Source: Clostridia bacterium (lineage in GTDB: Bacteria; Bacillota; Clostridia; Oscillospirales; CAG-272). Taken from it: DNA of 10,379 nucleotides. The stretch spans positions 1-10,379 of the forward strand of contig JAFTUB010000200.1 in the NCBI GenBank assembly GCA_017466495.1, given 5' to 3'. Each line of letters opens with the position of its first letter. The stretch's first letter is position 1. Below are positions 1 to 5,430 of the stretch, piece by piece. The notes under the pieces are model-generated. The model saw only the letters and a list, made by a program, of their open reading frames with translations, was not told where the DNA came from and did no database searches. Position numbers and translations under genes: made by a program.

Positions 1-377
1 TCGGGAGAAAGCTCAGCGGGGGAGGCCTCAGCCTTTCCGTTCCCGACGGGCAGATCCACCATGTCCAAATTCTCGTTGATATCCACAGTGGCCACCGCCT
101 CGGCAGCGGGTACCGGCATGGGAGCGGATTCCGCCGACTCCTCCGGTTCAATCACAGCTGCGGCGGCACGGCGGGCCGCATTTCGCTTCAGAATGGCGCA
201 GATCTCCTCGGCCAGCAGAACGGGATCCTCTTCCTCCAGCATAGCCTCGGCATTGTCGCCACCCTCTTCGTCAATAAACCGACTGAGCTTGGCAACCTGA
301 CGCGCTGTTACCTCTTCGGCAACGCCGCGCTCCAGAAGGGTCTGCCGCACCCGATCAAGAAAAACCTGTTTTTCCAT
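1..377 (-). CDS. Partial hypothetical protein, N-terminal part only (possibly HAAS/DUF1700-like)
   Basis: Reading leftwards from ATG at 375-377, an open frame continues without a stop to the window edge, giving 125 residues of a longer protein. It begins MEKQVFLDRVRQTLLERG and has a helical, charged N-terminal region (about residues 1-70). An acidic, Ala/Pro-rich stretch with low-complexity linker character follows. No membrane segment or catalytic motif is present in the visible part. The N-terminal region (a xxFLxxVxxxL start, then a conserved-looking acidic turn and an EEIC helix) loosely recalls the HAAS/DUF1700 domain that often precedes transmembrane segments in Clostridia. This is a resemblance only. 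A purine-rich ribosome binding region lies at 391-400 (minus strand GAGGAAAGGA). The gene is divergent from trmB. That it is coding is likely; its function is unknown. Confidence 0.7.
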   Translation of the reverse strand, partial: MEKQVFLDRVRQTLLERGVAEEVTARQVAKLSRFIDEEGGDNAEAMLEEEDPVLLAEEICAILKRNAARRAAAAVIEPEESAESAPMPVPAAEAVATVDINENLDMVDLPVGNGKAEASPAELSP

Positions 378-421
378 AGACCGATCTTCTTCCTTTCCTC
401 GATAATCCCCGCAAATACGGC

Positions 422-450
422 TTGCAAGTCGGTGCAAAATATGGTACAAT
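422..450 (+). promoter_or_regulatory. Sigma-A type promoter for the trmB operon
   Basis: The -35 box is TTGCAA (422-427) and the -10 box is TACAAT (445-450), with a 17-nt spacer and an extended -10 TGG just before the -10 box. Transcription would begin near 457, giving a leader of about 60 nt before trmB. Confidence 0.7.
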
Positions 451-486
451 AAAGGACGGATAAGCCCTTTCAAACTGCATATATAT

Positions 487-515
487 ATTTTACCAAATTA
501 AGGAGCAAATAGCAA
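487..515 (-). promoter_or_regulatory. Putative minus-strand promoter for the leftmost gene
   Basis: On the minus strand TTGCTA (510-515) and TAAAAT (487-492) are separated by exactly 17 nt, and the -10 box is preceded by an extended TGG. Transcription would start near 480 and run left into the gene starting at 377. The element overlaps the trmB ribosome binding site (AAGGAG, 500-505) and faces the trmB promoter. The call rests on sequence match only. Confidence 0.45.
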
Positions 516-516
516 G

Positions 517-1185
517 ATGAGAATGCGAAAAAAGAAGCACGGAGCGGAAAGAATTGCCGCCTGTTCCCATCTTTTGATCTCTGACCCCGCCATTTTGCGG
601 AAAAATCCCCAGCTTCCCTTCCCCGAGGCCCGTCCTCTCTGCCTTGAAATTGGCTGCGGAAAGGGGGGCTTCGCCATCGGCACCGCCGCCGCAGACCCCG
701 GATACAACCTCATTGCCCTGGAGCGCATCTCCGATGTGATGGTTGTCGCGCTGGAAGCGGCCGTAGCCGCCGCCGACACCCGTCCGGATAATCTTCGGTT
801 CCTCATCGGCAATGCCCAGGAGCTTGGCGAATGGCTTCCCCCTCATTGCCTGTCCCGCATCTACCTCAATTTCAGCGACCCCTGGCCCAAGAAGGGTTAC
901 GCCAAGCGCCGTCTGACCCATCGGAACTTTTTGGAGATCTATCGGGGGCTTTTGGCCGAAGGCGGCGAGATCCGTTTCAAAACCGACAACGTAAGCCTCT
1001 TCGACTTCACCCTGGAGGAAGCCGAGGCCATGGGCTGGACCCTCTCCCGCCTCACCCGCGATCTCCATGCCAGCGAATGGGCCGAGGGAAACATCATGAC
1101 CGAATATGAGCGCAACTTCTCATCCCAGGGTGTTCCCATCAATGCCGTCACCCTGACCCCGCCCAAAGCAAAGGAGGAAGAATGA
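517..1185 (+). CDS. trmB: tRNA (guanine-N7-)-methyltransferase TrmB
   Basis: This 222-residue cytoplasmic enzyme would transfer a methyl group from S-adenosylmethionine to N7 of guanine 46 in the variable loop of tRNAs. The SAM-binding motif I, LEIGCGKGGF, is at residues 43-52. The family-defining NFSDPWPKK signature begins at residue 118 and is followed by KRRLTHRNFL and the FKTDN motif that closes the catalytic core. The length is typical for the family. The start at 517 is supported by AAGGAG at 500-505 (11-nt spacing) and by the MRMRKKKHG opening, typical of clostridial TrmB; the next in-frame ATG, two codons later, is further from the ribosome binding site. It is the first gene of a three-gene operon and its stop overlaps the next start by 4 nt (ATGA). 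Nothing is missing from the catalytic motifs. Confidence 0.96.
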   Translation: MRMRKKKHGAERIAACSHLLISDPAILRKNPQLPFPEARPLCLEIGCGKGGFAIGTAAADPGYNLIALERISDVMVVALEAAVAAADTRPDNLRFLIGNAQELGEWLPPHCLSRIYLNFSDPWPKKGYAKRRLTHRNFLEIYRGLLAEGGEIRFKTDNVSLFDFTLEEAEAMGWTLSRLTRDLHASEWAEGNIMTEYERNFSSQGVPINAVTLTPPKAKEEE

Positions 1186-1766
1186 TGCTTCAGGATCTGA
1201 TTCTTGCCAACCGCAGCTACCGCAGTTTTGATATGTCCGTTCCCGTTCCCCACAGTGTACTCACCGCCGCAGTGGAAGCGGCCCGCTTCTCCCCCTCCAG
1301 CATCAACCTGCAGCCCCTGTGCTTCTATTTGGTGGAGGGTGCCGAGGCCTGTGCCCAAATGCTTCCCCTCACCGGCTGGGCGCGGAACCTGCCCGATCTC
1401 AAGCTTCCTCCCGAGGGACACGCCCCCACCGCCTATATCGTCATCTGCCAGGATCTGACCATTGCCGAAAATCCCACCCGCTTTAATCGGGATGTAGGCA
1501 TCGTGGCCCAATCCATGATGCTGGCCGCGGTGGAAGCGGGCTTCGGCGGATGCATGATCGGGAACTTCCGTCCCGATGCGGTCGCCGCCGCCCTGTCCCT
1601 GGACATGGCACACTACCTGCCCCAGCTTATCCTTGCCTTGGGCAAGCCCGACGAGAAGATCTATCTCACCGACCTTGCCCCGGGTGAGAAGTCCGCATAT
1701 TACAGAGACGAAGAAAACCGTCATTTTGTTCCCAAAAGACGGCTCGAGGATTTGATTATTTCATGA
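1182..1766 (+). CDS. Nitroreductase family protein (FMN-dependent oxidoreductase)
   Basis: This 194-residue protein has nitroreductase-fold features. A phosphate-binding RSYRSF near residues 11-16 corresponds to the RRSxRxF of the family. SPSSINLQP at residues 37-45 matches the (A/S)PSxxNxQP flavin-contacting motif. A central helix with GIVAQSMMLAAVEAGFGG is followed by CMIGNF. Such proteins are usually homodimers that bind FMN and reduce substrates with NAD(P)H; the natural substrate cannot be predicted. There is an AAGGAGG ribosome binding site at 1171-1177. Two tandem ATGs exist: 1182 overlaps the trmB stop as ATGA (4-nt spacing from the site), while 1185 gives the better 7-nt spacing, so the protein may be one residue shorter. 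The gene is sandwiched between trmB and truB with overlaps on both sides, so it is translationally coupled to tRNA-modification genes. A role in RNA modification is possible but not shown. Confidence 0.9.
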   Translation: MMLQDLILANRSYRSFDMSVPVPHSVLTAAVEAARFSPSSINLQPLCFYLVEGAEACAQMLPLTGWARNLPDLKLPPEGHAPTAYIVICQDLTIAENPTRFNRDVGIVAQSMMLAAVEAGFGGCMIGNFRPDAVAAALSLDMAHYLPQLILALGKPDEKIYLTDLAPGEKSAYYRDEENRHFVPKRRLEDLIIS

Positions 1767-2686
1767 TGGCAAAATTACAGGAAGATCCCAACCTTTCGGG
1801 TGTTCTGCTGCTGGACAAACCCGCCGGCCCCACCTCCCACGACATGGTGGGTCTGGTGCGCCGCCTTTACGGTACCCGCCGCGTGGGGCATACCGGCACC
1901 CTTGATCCCCTTGCCACCGGCCTTTTGGTGGTACTGGTGGGGCGCGCTGCCAAGGCAGCCGAATATCTGGTCAGCGACGAAAAGCATTACACCGCCACCC
2001 TTCGCCTGGGCATGACCACCGACACCGAGGATGTCACGGGTGAGGTGCTGACCCGCACCGATATCCTGCCCGATGCCGCGGAAGTGGCCTCGGTCTGCGC
2101 CGCCATGGTGGGCAAGAGCGAACAAATCCCCCCCATGTACAGCGCGCTGAAGGTGGGCGGCCGCAAGCTGGTGGACATTGCCCGTGCCGGGGGCGAGGTG
2201 GAGCGGGAAGCCCGCCCCATCGAGATCTATTCCCTCACCTGCACCCCTACCGATGCCCCTGCCGACTATCGGCTGGATGTGCATTGCTCCAAGGGAACCT
2301 ATATCCGCACCCTCTGCGCCGACATTGGGGCTACGCTGGGCTGCGGCGGTGTTATGGCCACCCTGCGCCGCACCGGATCGGGAGAGTTTTCCCTCGCCCA
2401 TGCCTATACCCCCGAACAGCTGGAGGCCATGTCTCCCGAGGAACGCCGCGGATGCCTCACGCCCCCGGAAATGCTCTTCGCTTCCCTCCCCGCCCTGCGG
2501 GTAGGCGAGTTCCACGAAAAGCTCCTGCGCGGAGGATGTGCGGTGGCGGCAAGGAAACTTGGCTTCCATCACCCCCTCTGCACCAGAGTCCGTCTCTGCG
2601 GCAGGGATGGATTTTTTGCATTGGGTGAAGTCGTTGAAGCCGAGAATGAACCCGCTGTGAAGATGATCAAGCTCTTCACCCTGTAA
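1763..2686 (+). CDS. truB: tRNA pseudouridine(55) synthase TruB
   Basis: This 307-residue enzyme would isomerise uridine 55 in the T-psi-C loop of tRNAs to pseudouridine. The N-terminal GVLLLDKPAGPTSHD motif is at residues 13-27. The catalytic motif HTGTLDPLATG is at residues 43-53, and Asp48 is the expected nucleophile. KMYSALK-type substrate-loop sequence is present as PPMYSALKVGGRKL, followed by the CSKGTYIRTL motif. The C-terminal third is consistent with a small PUA-like or TruB C-terminal domain but is divergent. The start overlaps the preceding stop (ATGATG, with TGA at 1764-1766) and there is no strong ribosome binding site, so translation is probably coupled to the nitroreductase gene. 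The stop is followed after 5 nt by a strong terminator hairpin, so this closes the operon. The usual neighbours rbfA and ribF are not seen. Confidence 0.96.
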   Translation: MMAKLQEDPNLSGVLLLDKPAGPTSHDMVGLVRRLYGTRRVGHTGTLDPLATGLLVVLVGRAAKAAEYLVSDEKHYTATLRLGMTTDTEDVTGEVLTRTDILPDAAEVASVCAAMVGKSEQIPPMYSALKVGGRKLVDIARAGGEVEREARPIEIYSLTCTPTDAPADYRLDVHCSKGTYIRTLCADIGATLGCGGVMATLRRTGSGEFSLAHAYTPEQLEAMSPEERRGCLTPPEMLFASLPALRVGEFHEKLLRGGCAVAARKLGFHHPLCTRVRLCGRDGFFALGEVVEAENEPAVKMIKLFTL

Positions 2687-2691
2687 CTACC

Positions 2692-2726
2692 AAGGGGTGT
2701 CGTGCGAATCGCACGACACCCCTTTT
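2692..2726 (+). terminator. Rho-independent terminator after truB
   Basis: A perfect 16-nt inverted repeat (arms 2692-2707 and 2709-2724, one central base) is GC-rich through most of the stem and ends in TTTT. In RNA a loop of at least 3 nt must open, leaving a stem of about 14-15 bp. The T run is short, but the position 6 nt after the truB stop codon fits termination. Confidence 0.85.
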
Positions 2727-2784
2727 CAGTTGATCTCATCCCCATGGAAGCGGCTTCGTCAAAAGCCTCCCAACCAACAGTTGA

Positions 2785-2805
2785 GCGAATTCAAAGAATG
2801 CTCGC
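2785..2805. promoter_or_regulatory. Imperfect inverted repeat next to the -35 box, possible operator
   Basis: GCGAATTC (2785-2792) and GAAT-gc-TCGC (2796-2805) form an imperfect palindrome directly upstream of the -35 box of the XRE gene. Such a position would fit autoregulation by the encoded repressor-like protein. This is weak evidence from a short repeat. Confidence 0.25.
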
Positions 2806-2834
2806 TTGTCTCTCTCTCCCCAATCGGGTATAAT
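2806..2834 (+). promoter_or_regulatory. Sigma-A type promoter of the XRE regulator gene
   Basis: TTGTCT (2806-2811) and a perfect TATAAT (2829-2834) are separated by 17 nt. The predicted start near 2841 gives a leader of about 32 nt containing a TGGAGG ribosome binding site (2856-2861). Confidence 0.8.
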
Positions 2835-2872
2835 GAAAGCACAGATAACAACAAATGGAGGTTTGCAGCACC

Positions 2873-3634
2873 ATGAAACAAAAAATCAGCGATATCATTT
2901 CCCAACACCGACGTTCCCTTGGACTCACTCAGGAGCAGCTCGGTGCACGGCTGGGCGTCTCCGGTCAGGCTGTCTCCAAATGGGAAAATGGCGACAGTAT
3001 GCCCGACATTCTCCTTCTGTCCGACCTTTGCGACATTTTGGGCATTTCGGCGGACAAGCTGCTGGGCCGCACGATCAGCGATAACCGCCATACCATGCAG
3101 GAGTTCTGCACACTCGCCCGACGTGAAGGATGCTCCGGCACTTTGCTGAAAGCGCTGGATACCCTTTTCCATGACAGCAACACAAATTTTGGCGGCAGCA
3201 ACGCTGCCATCAGTTCCGATGATATTCGTATCTGCGATATTAAGGATGATTCCGCAGGGGAAGGCATGGGCTTTATTCTGGCCGGCCGGGCGATGCAGGA
3301 GACGCTGTGCAGACTGTCCGCCACCGATGCAGCCTATTTTCTGCGTCCGCTGGGCGATGAGACTGTCCTGGCCGTACTCAGCAAAACCTCCTTTGATCAC
3401 GCCGTGACTGAAGCTGAAATCTGTGATGCGGTGGGCATTGACGAAGATACCGCAGACCGCATTCTGCTCGGTCTGATGAAACGGAATATTCTCTGCTGTG
3501 ATACCGATAGCAGCGGTCGGCGAGGATATCTGCAATCGGCAAACATGGTCGGCGTTTATATGGTGCTCGCCGGCTGCCGTCAGACCAATTGCGGCAGCGA
3601 ACTTGTAGGCAATATCTGGTTCAGCCGCCGCTAA
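2873..3634 (+). CDS. XRE-family helix-turn-helix transcriptional regulator with uncharacterised C-terminal domain
   Basis: The protein is 253 residues. Residues about 1-65 form a Cro/C1-type HTH domain: LTQEQLGARLGVSGQAVSKW is the DNA-binding helix pair, followed by the usual S-x-PD-x-x-LL-x-L-x-x-x-L dimer helix and ILGISADKLLG. Clostridial regulators of this type often carry a varied C-terminal sensing domain. Here about 190 residues follow that I do not recognise, with no membrane segment. Residues about 178-212 look like a second winged-helix-like segment (EAEICDAVGIDEDTADRIL, then a short beta region). I place the start at 2873, with TGGAGG 11 nt upstream and downstream of the promoter; an in-frame upstream ATG at 2855 would overlap that site. 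The gene ends head-on with sigF, the stops overlapping. Its A+T content appears somewhat higher than that of its neighbours. Target genes are unknown; repression of its own promoter is plausible. Confidence 0.88.
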   Translation: MKQKISDIISQHRRSLGLTQEQLGARLGVSGQAVSKWENGDSMPDILLLSDLCDILGISADKLLGRTISDNRHTMQEFCTLARREGCSGTLLKALDTLFHDSNTNFGGSNAAISSDDIRICDIKDDSAGEGMGFILAGRAMQETLCRLSATDAAYFLRPLGDETVLAVLSKTSFDHAVTEAEICDAVGIDEDTADRILLGLMKRNILCCDTDSSGRRGYLQSANMVGVYMVLAGCRQTNCGSELVGNIWFSRR

Positions 3635-4395
3635 CTGTCCCCCAGTTCCTGACGCAGATATTCGATGATTTTTTTCTCCTCCCGGGACACCTTTACCTGG
3701 GTCAGCCCCAGCAGCTCAGCAGTCCGCTGTTGGGTGCAGTCCCGGAAATAACGCAGGAGGACGATCTTCCGCCAAAGGGGCGGCAATGCCGCCACGGCCT
3801 GGCTCAGGGCGATGCGGTCAAAAAGGCGGTCGATGCCATTATCGCTGTCAGCCAAGGTGGATTCCAACGTCGGGCCGTCCTCCTCCCCGGTAGGTGCAGA
3901 AAGGGAGCTCACCGGCGTGATGGCGTCCAGCGCCTCCGCCGCCTCCATGATGCTGACTCCGCACCGTCTTGCCAGTTCCTCCAGCCGTGGCTCACGGCCT
4001 TCCTCGGCTGCAATGGCGGCGCGGGCTCCCATGAGATCCATCCCCAGTTTTTTTGTGGTGCGGCTGACGTGGATCAATCCGTCATCCCGCAGGAAACGGC
4101 GGATCTCCCCGATGATCAGCGGTACCGCGTAGGTGGAAAAGGCAAAGCCACGGGTCAGATCAAAGCTGCGCACCGCCCGAAGCATCCCGATGGCACCGAT
4201 CTGAAGCAGATCCTCCATCTCGGCCCCCCGATCCCGAAAGCGAAGGGCTGCCTTGCGCACCAGCCCCATGTTCTGCTGCATCACCGCTTCCACTGCCGCC
4301 TCGTCTCCCGCCTGCGCTCGGGCAATCAGCTCGGCTGTGCCTGCCGACAGCGTTTCGTCGTGGAGCGCGGTGCATTCGGCGCGATACTCACTCAC
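3631..4395 (-). CDS. sigF: RNA polymerase sporulation sigma factor SigF
   Basis: This 254-residue sigma-70 family factor directs early forespore-specific transcription during endospore formation. Region 2 is clear: AAVEAVMQQNMGLV (region 2.1), EDLLQIGAIGMLRAVRSFD at residues 61-79 (2.2), then FAFSTYAVPLIIGEIRRFLRDD (2.3/2.4; positions follow directly). Region 3 includes REPRLEELARRCGVS. Region 4 near the C terminus contains TAELLGLTQVKVSREEKKI, the promoter -35 recognition helix-turn-helix. Identification as SigF rather than SigG rests on the gene order spoIIAA-spoIIAB-sigF. The start codon is GTG at 4393-4395 and lies inside the spoIIAB end (8-nt overlap, GTGAGTGA). No good Shine-Dalgarno sequence precedes it, which suggests translational coupling. 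No terminator separates it from the convergent XRE gene. Confidence 0.93.
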   Translation of the reverse strand: MSEYRAECTALHDETLSAGTAELIARAQAGDEAAVEAVMQQNMGLVRKAALRFRDRGAEMEDLLQIGAIGMLRAVRSFDLTRGFAFSTYAVPLIIGEIRRFLRDDGLIHVSRTTKKLGMDLMGARAAIAAEEGREPRLEELARRCGVSIMEAAEALDAITPVSSLSAPTGEEDGPTLESTLADSDNGIDRLFDRIALSQAVAALPPLWRKIVLLRYFRDCTQQRTAELLGLTQVKVSREEKKIIEYLRQELGDS

Positions 4396-4843
4396 GGCCG
4401 CTCATCTTCTTGTACAGGACAACGGTGGTTCCCTTCCCCACCACAGATTTCACCCGCATCCGGTCGGTAAAGCTCTCCATCACGGCAAATCCCATGCCGC
4501 TCCGCTCCCCTTGGGGGTCGGTGGTATAGAGGGGCACCCTGGCCGCCTCAACATCGGGAATCCCACAGCCCTGATCCTTGATCTCGATCCGCAGAACACG
4601 GTTGGCACAGATCCGAAAGTTCAGGCGGATCACCCCAATGCGATCCCGATAGGCGTGAACGATACAGTTGGTCACTGCCTCGGATACCGCGCATTTTACA
4701 TCGGCAAGTTCGTCAATGGTGGGATTAAACTGGGCGGTAAAGGCCGCCGTCGCGGAACGGGCGATCCCCTCGTTGACCGACAGCGAGGGAAAGCTGATCT
4801 GCATTTCATTCTCCACACCCGCCGCAAGACCTCGTTTGTTCAT
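4388..4843 (-). CDS. spoIIAB: Anti-sigma F factor / serine kinase SpoIIAB
   Basis: This 151-residue GHKL-fold protein kinase binds and holds SigF inactive in the predivisional and mother cell. It also phosphorylates SpoIIAA, whose unphosphorylated form releases SigF. The N box is SEAVTNCIVHAY with Glu55 (expected catalytic base) and Asn59 (Mg binding). The G1 box is KDQGCGIPD (Asp90), and the G2/ATP-lid region is ERSGMGFAVMESF at residues 113-125. Arg29 corresponds to the conserved arginine of the SigF/SpoIIAA interface. The start at 4843 is supported by AAGGAG at 4850-4855 with 6-nt spacing. The protein has about nine extra N-terminal residues compared with the Bacillus subtilis protein. It is the second gene of the operon, 24 nt after spoIIAA, overlapping sigF by 8 nt. 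Confidence 0.95.
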   Translation of the reverse strand: MNKRGLAAGVENEMQISFPSLSVNEGIARSATAAFTAQFNPTIDELADVKCAVSEAVTNCIVHAYRDRIGVIRLNFRICANRVLRIEIKDQGCGIPDVEAARVPLYTTDPQGERSGMGFAVMESFTDRMRVKSVVGKGTTVVLYKKMSGRE

Positions 4844-4860
4844 ATGTATCTCCTTTCTCC

Positions 4861-4883
4861 GGACGGCTCAGTGAGAGCCGTCC
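4861..4883 (-). promoter_or_regulatory. Intercistronic mRNA hairpin between spoIIAA and spoIIAB
   Basis: GGACGGCTC (4861-4869) and GAGCCGTCC (4875-4883) are perfect 9-nt complements around a 5-nt loop. On the minus-strand mRNA the stem contains the spoIIAA stop codon (TGA, revcomp of 4868-4870) and is followed at once by the spoIIAB ribosome binding site. It lacks a T run in the mRNA direction, so it is not a normal terminator for the operon. In the plus direction it is followed by TCTTTTGTTTTG and could stop antisense transcripts. Confidence 0.55.
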
Positions 4884-5215
4884 TCTTTTGTTTTGTTGAT
4901 GATGGGCAGAATACGCTCAAGTCCCGCCAGATGCAGAATCCGCTCCACCCGGGGCGTGGGAGAGGACAGACGAAGCTCTCCCCCAAGCTCCTGCATCAGA
5001 TTCAGCCGACCTAAGATCAGCCCCAGCCCAGAACTGTCCATAAACTCCACCGACGACAGATCCAGGGTCAGACGGAGGGGCCGCTCCGCATAGAGCAGGC
5101 GGTCAAGGTCGCGGCGCAGATCCACTGCGCTATGATGGTCGATATCCCCCAGCAGAGTCACCGTCATCTCCTCCCCCTTGGTTTGATGAATGAAAGAACT
5201 GTTTTGCTTGATCAT
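4868..5215 (-). CDS. spoIIAA: Anti-sigma F factor antagonist SpoIIAA
   Basis: This 115-residue STAS-domain protein is the anti-anti-sigma factor of the SigF switch. When dephosphorylated (by SpoIIE in well-studied species) it displaces SigF from SpoIIAB. The conserved DSSGLGLILGR motif starts at Asp60; its serine pair (61/62) includes the residue phosphorylated by SpoIIAB. The strand-helix pattern (VTLLGDIDHHSAVDLR, then LTLDLSSVEFMDSSG) is typical. I use the ATG at 5215 because AAGGAGG sits at 5223-5229 with 7-nt spacing; an in-frame ATG at 5239 has no ribosome binding site and would add eight atypical residues. It is the first gene of the minus-strand spoIIA operon. Confidence 0.94.
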   Translation of the reverse strand: MIKQNSSFIHQTKGEEMTVTLLGDIDHHSAVDLRRDLDRLLYAERPLRLTLDLSSVEFMDSSGLGLILGRLNLMQELGGELRLSSPTPRVERILHLAGLERILPIINKTKEDGSH

Positions 5216-5279
5216 GGCTTGTCCTCCTTCTGTGCCCATGAAATCGGGCGCGAAGACCCCTCTGCCGCCCTTTGCCCCC

Positions 5280-5285
5280 AGTATA
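5280..5285 (-). promoter_or_regulatory. Possible extended -10 promoter for the spoIIA operon
   Basis: On the minus strand TATACT is preceded by TGC, an extended -10 element, about 65 nt before the spoIIAA start. No good -35 box sits at 17 nt; the nearest sequence is CATCTT. In model species spoIIA is transcribed with SigH and Spo0A, but I could not recognise a convincing SigH -35/-10 pair or a Spo0A box. The call is tentative. Confidence 0.35.
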
Positions 5286-5291
5286 GCACAG

Positions 5292-5323
5292 CCCCGCCGC
5301 GAAAGATGTCACAATCGGCGGGG
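5292..5323. promoter_or_regulatory. Perfect 8-bp GC-rich inverted repeat upstream of spoIIA
   Basis: CCCCGCCG (5292-5299) and CGGCGGGG (5316-5323) are perfect complements separated by 16 nt. The pair lies directly upstream of the putative spoIIA -10 box and covers where a -35 box would be. It could be an operator or a structural element; the function is unknown. Confidence 0.35.
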
Positions 5324-5327
5324 GATG

Positions 5328-5350
5328 AAAAAAACCGTCCGCGGCTTTTT
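5328..5350. terminator. Weak bidirectional terminator-like element between spoIIA and the ATPase gene
   Basis: A run of seven A (5328-5334), CCG, a 4-nt loop, CGG, one unpaired C and five T (5346-5350) form a short A/T-flanked hairpin. The GC core is only 3 bp, so this is weak. It could insulate the divergent promoters from each other. Confidence 0.25.
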
Positions 5351-5361
5351 GGGCATTCCGC

Positions 5362-5391
5362 TTGACAAGAGGGCGGCACGGAGGCTATAAT
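5362..5391 (+). promoter_or_regulatory. Sigma-A promoter for the ATPase-HEPN operon
   Basis: Perfect TTGACA (5362-5367) and perfect TATAAT (5386-5391) are separated by 18 nt. Transcription would begin near 5398, leaving a leader of about 33 nt with an AAAGGAGG ribosome binding site. Confidence 0.85.
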
Positions 5392-5430
5392 AAAGATAGA
5401 TTTTGCATCTTCCGCACAAAGGAGGCCGCC

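Noticed and set aside
61..300. Plus-strand Ser/Ala-rich open frame of 79 codons at the left edge
   Set aside because: The minus-strand frame from 377 is open throughout, has a ribosome binding site and a balanced composition. The plus frame is low-complexity with no ribosome binding site.
2692..2724. Perfect 33-nt palindrome considered as a recombination or attachment site
   Set aside because: Its place 6 nt after the truB stop and the following T run fit a terminator. No second copy or integrase gene was seen.
3589..4470. Plus-strand open frame of 293 codons over sigF
   Set aside because: Shadow of sigF, whose sigma regions 2 to 4 are intact on the minus strand.
5352..5360. GCGGAAT on the minus strand considered as a SigH -10 box for spoIIA
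   Set aside because: No AGGA-type -35 box lies at the right distance, and the match falls against the opposite-strand ATPase promoter.
5361..5368. TTGTCAAG on the minus strand considered as a Spo0A box
   Set aside because: It lacks the core TGTCGAA match, and it is just the complement of the TTGACA box of the ATPase promoter.
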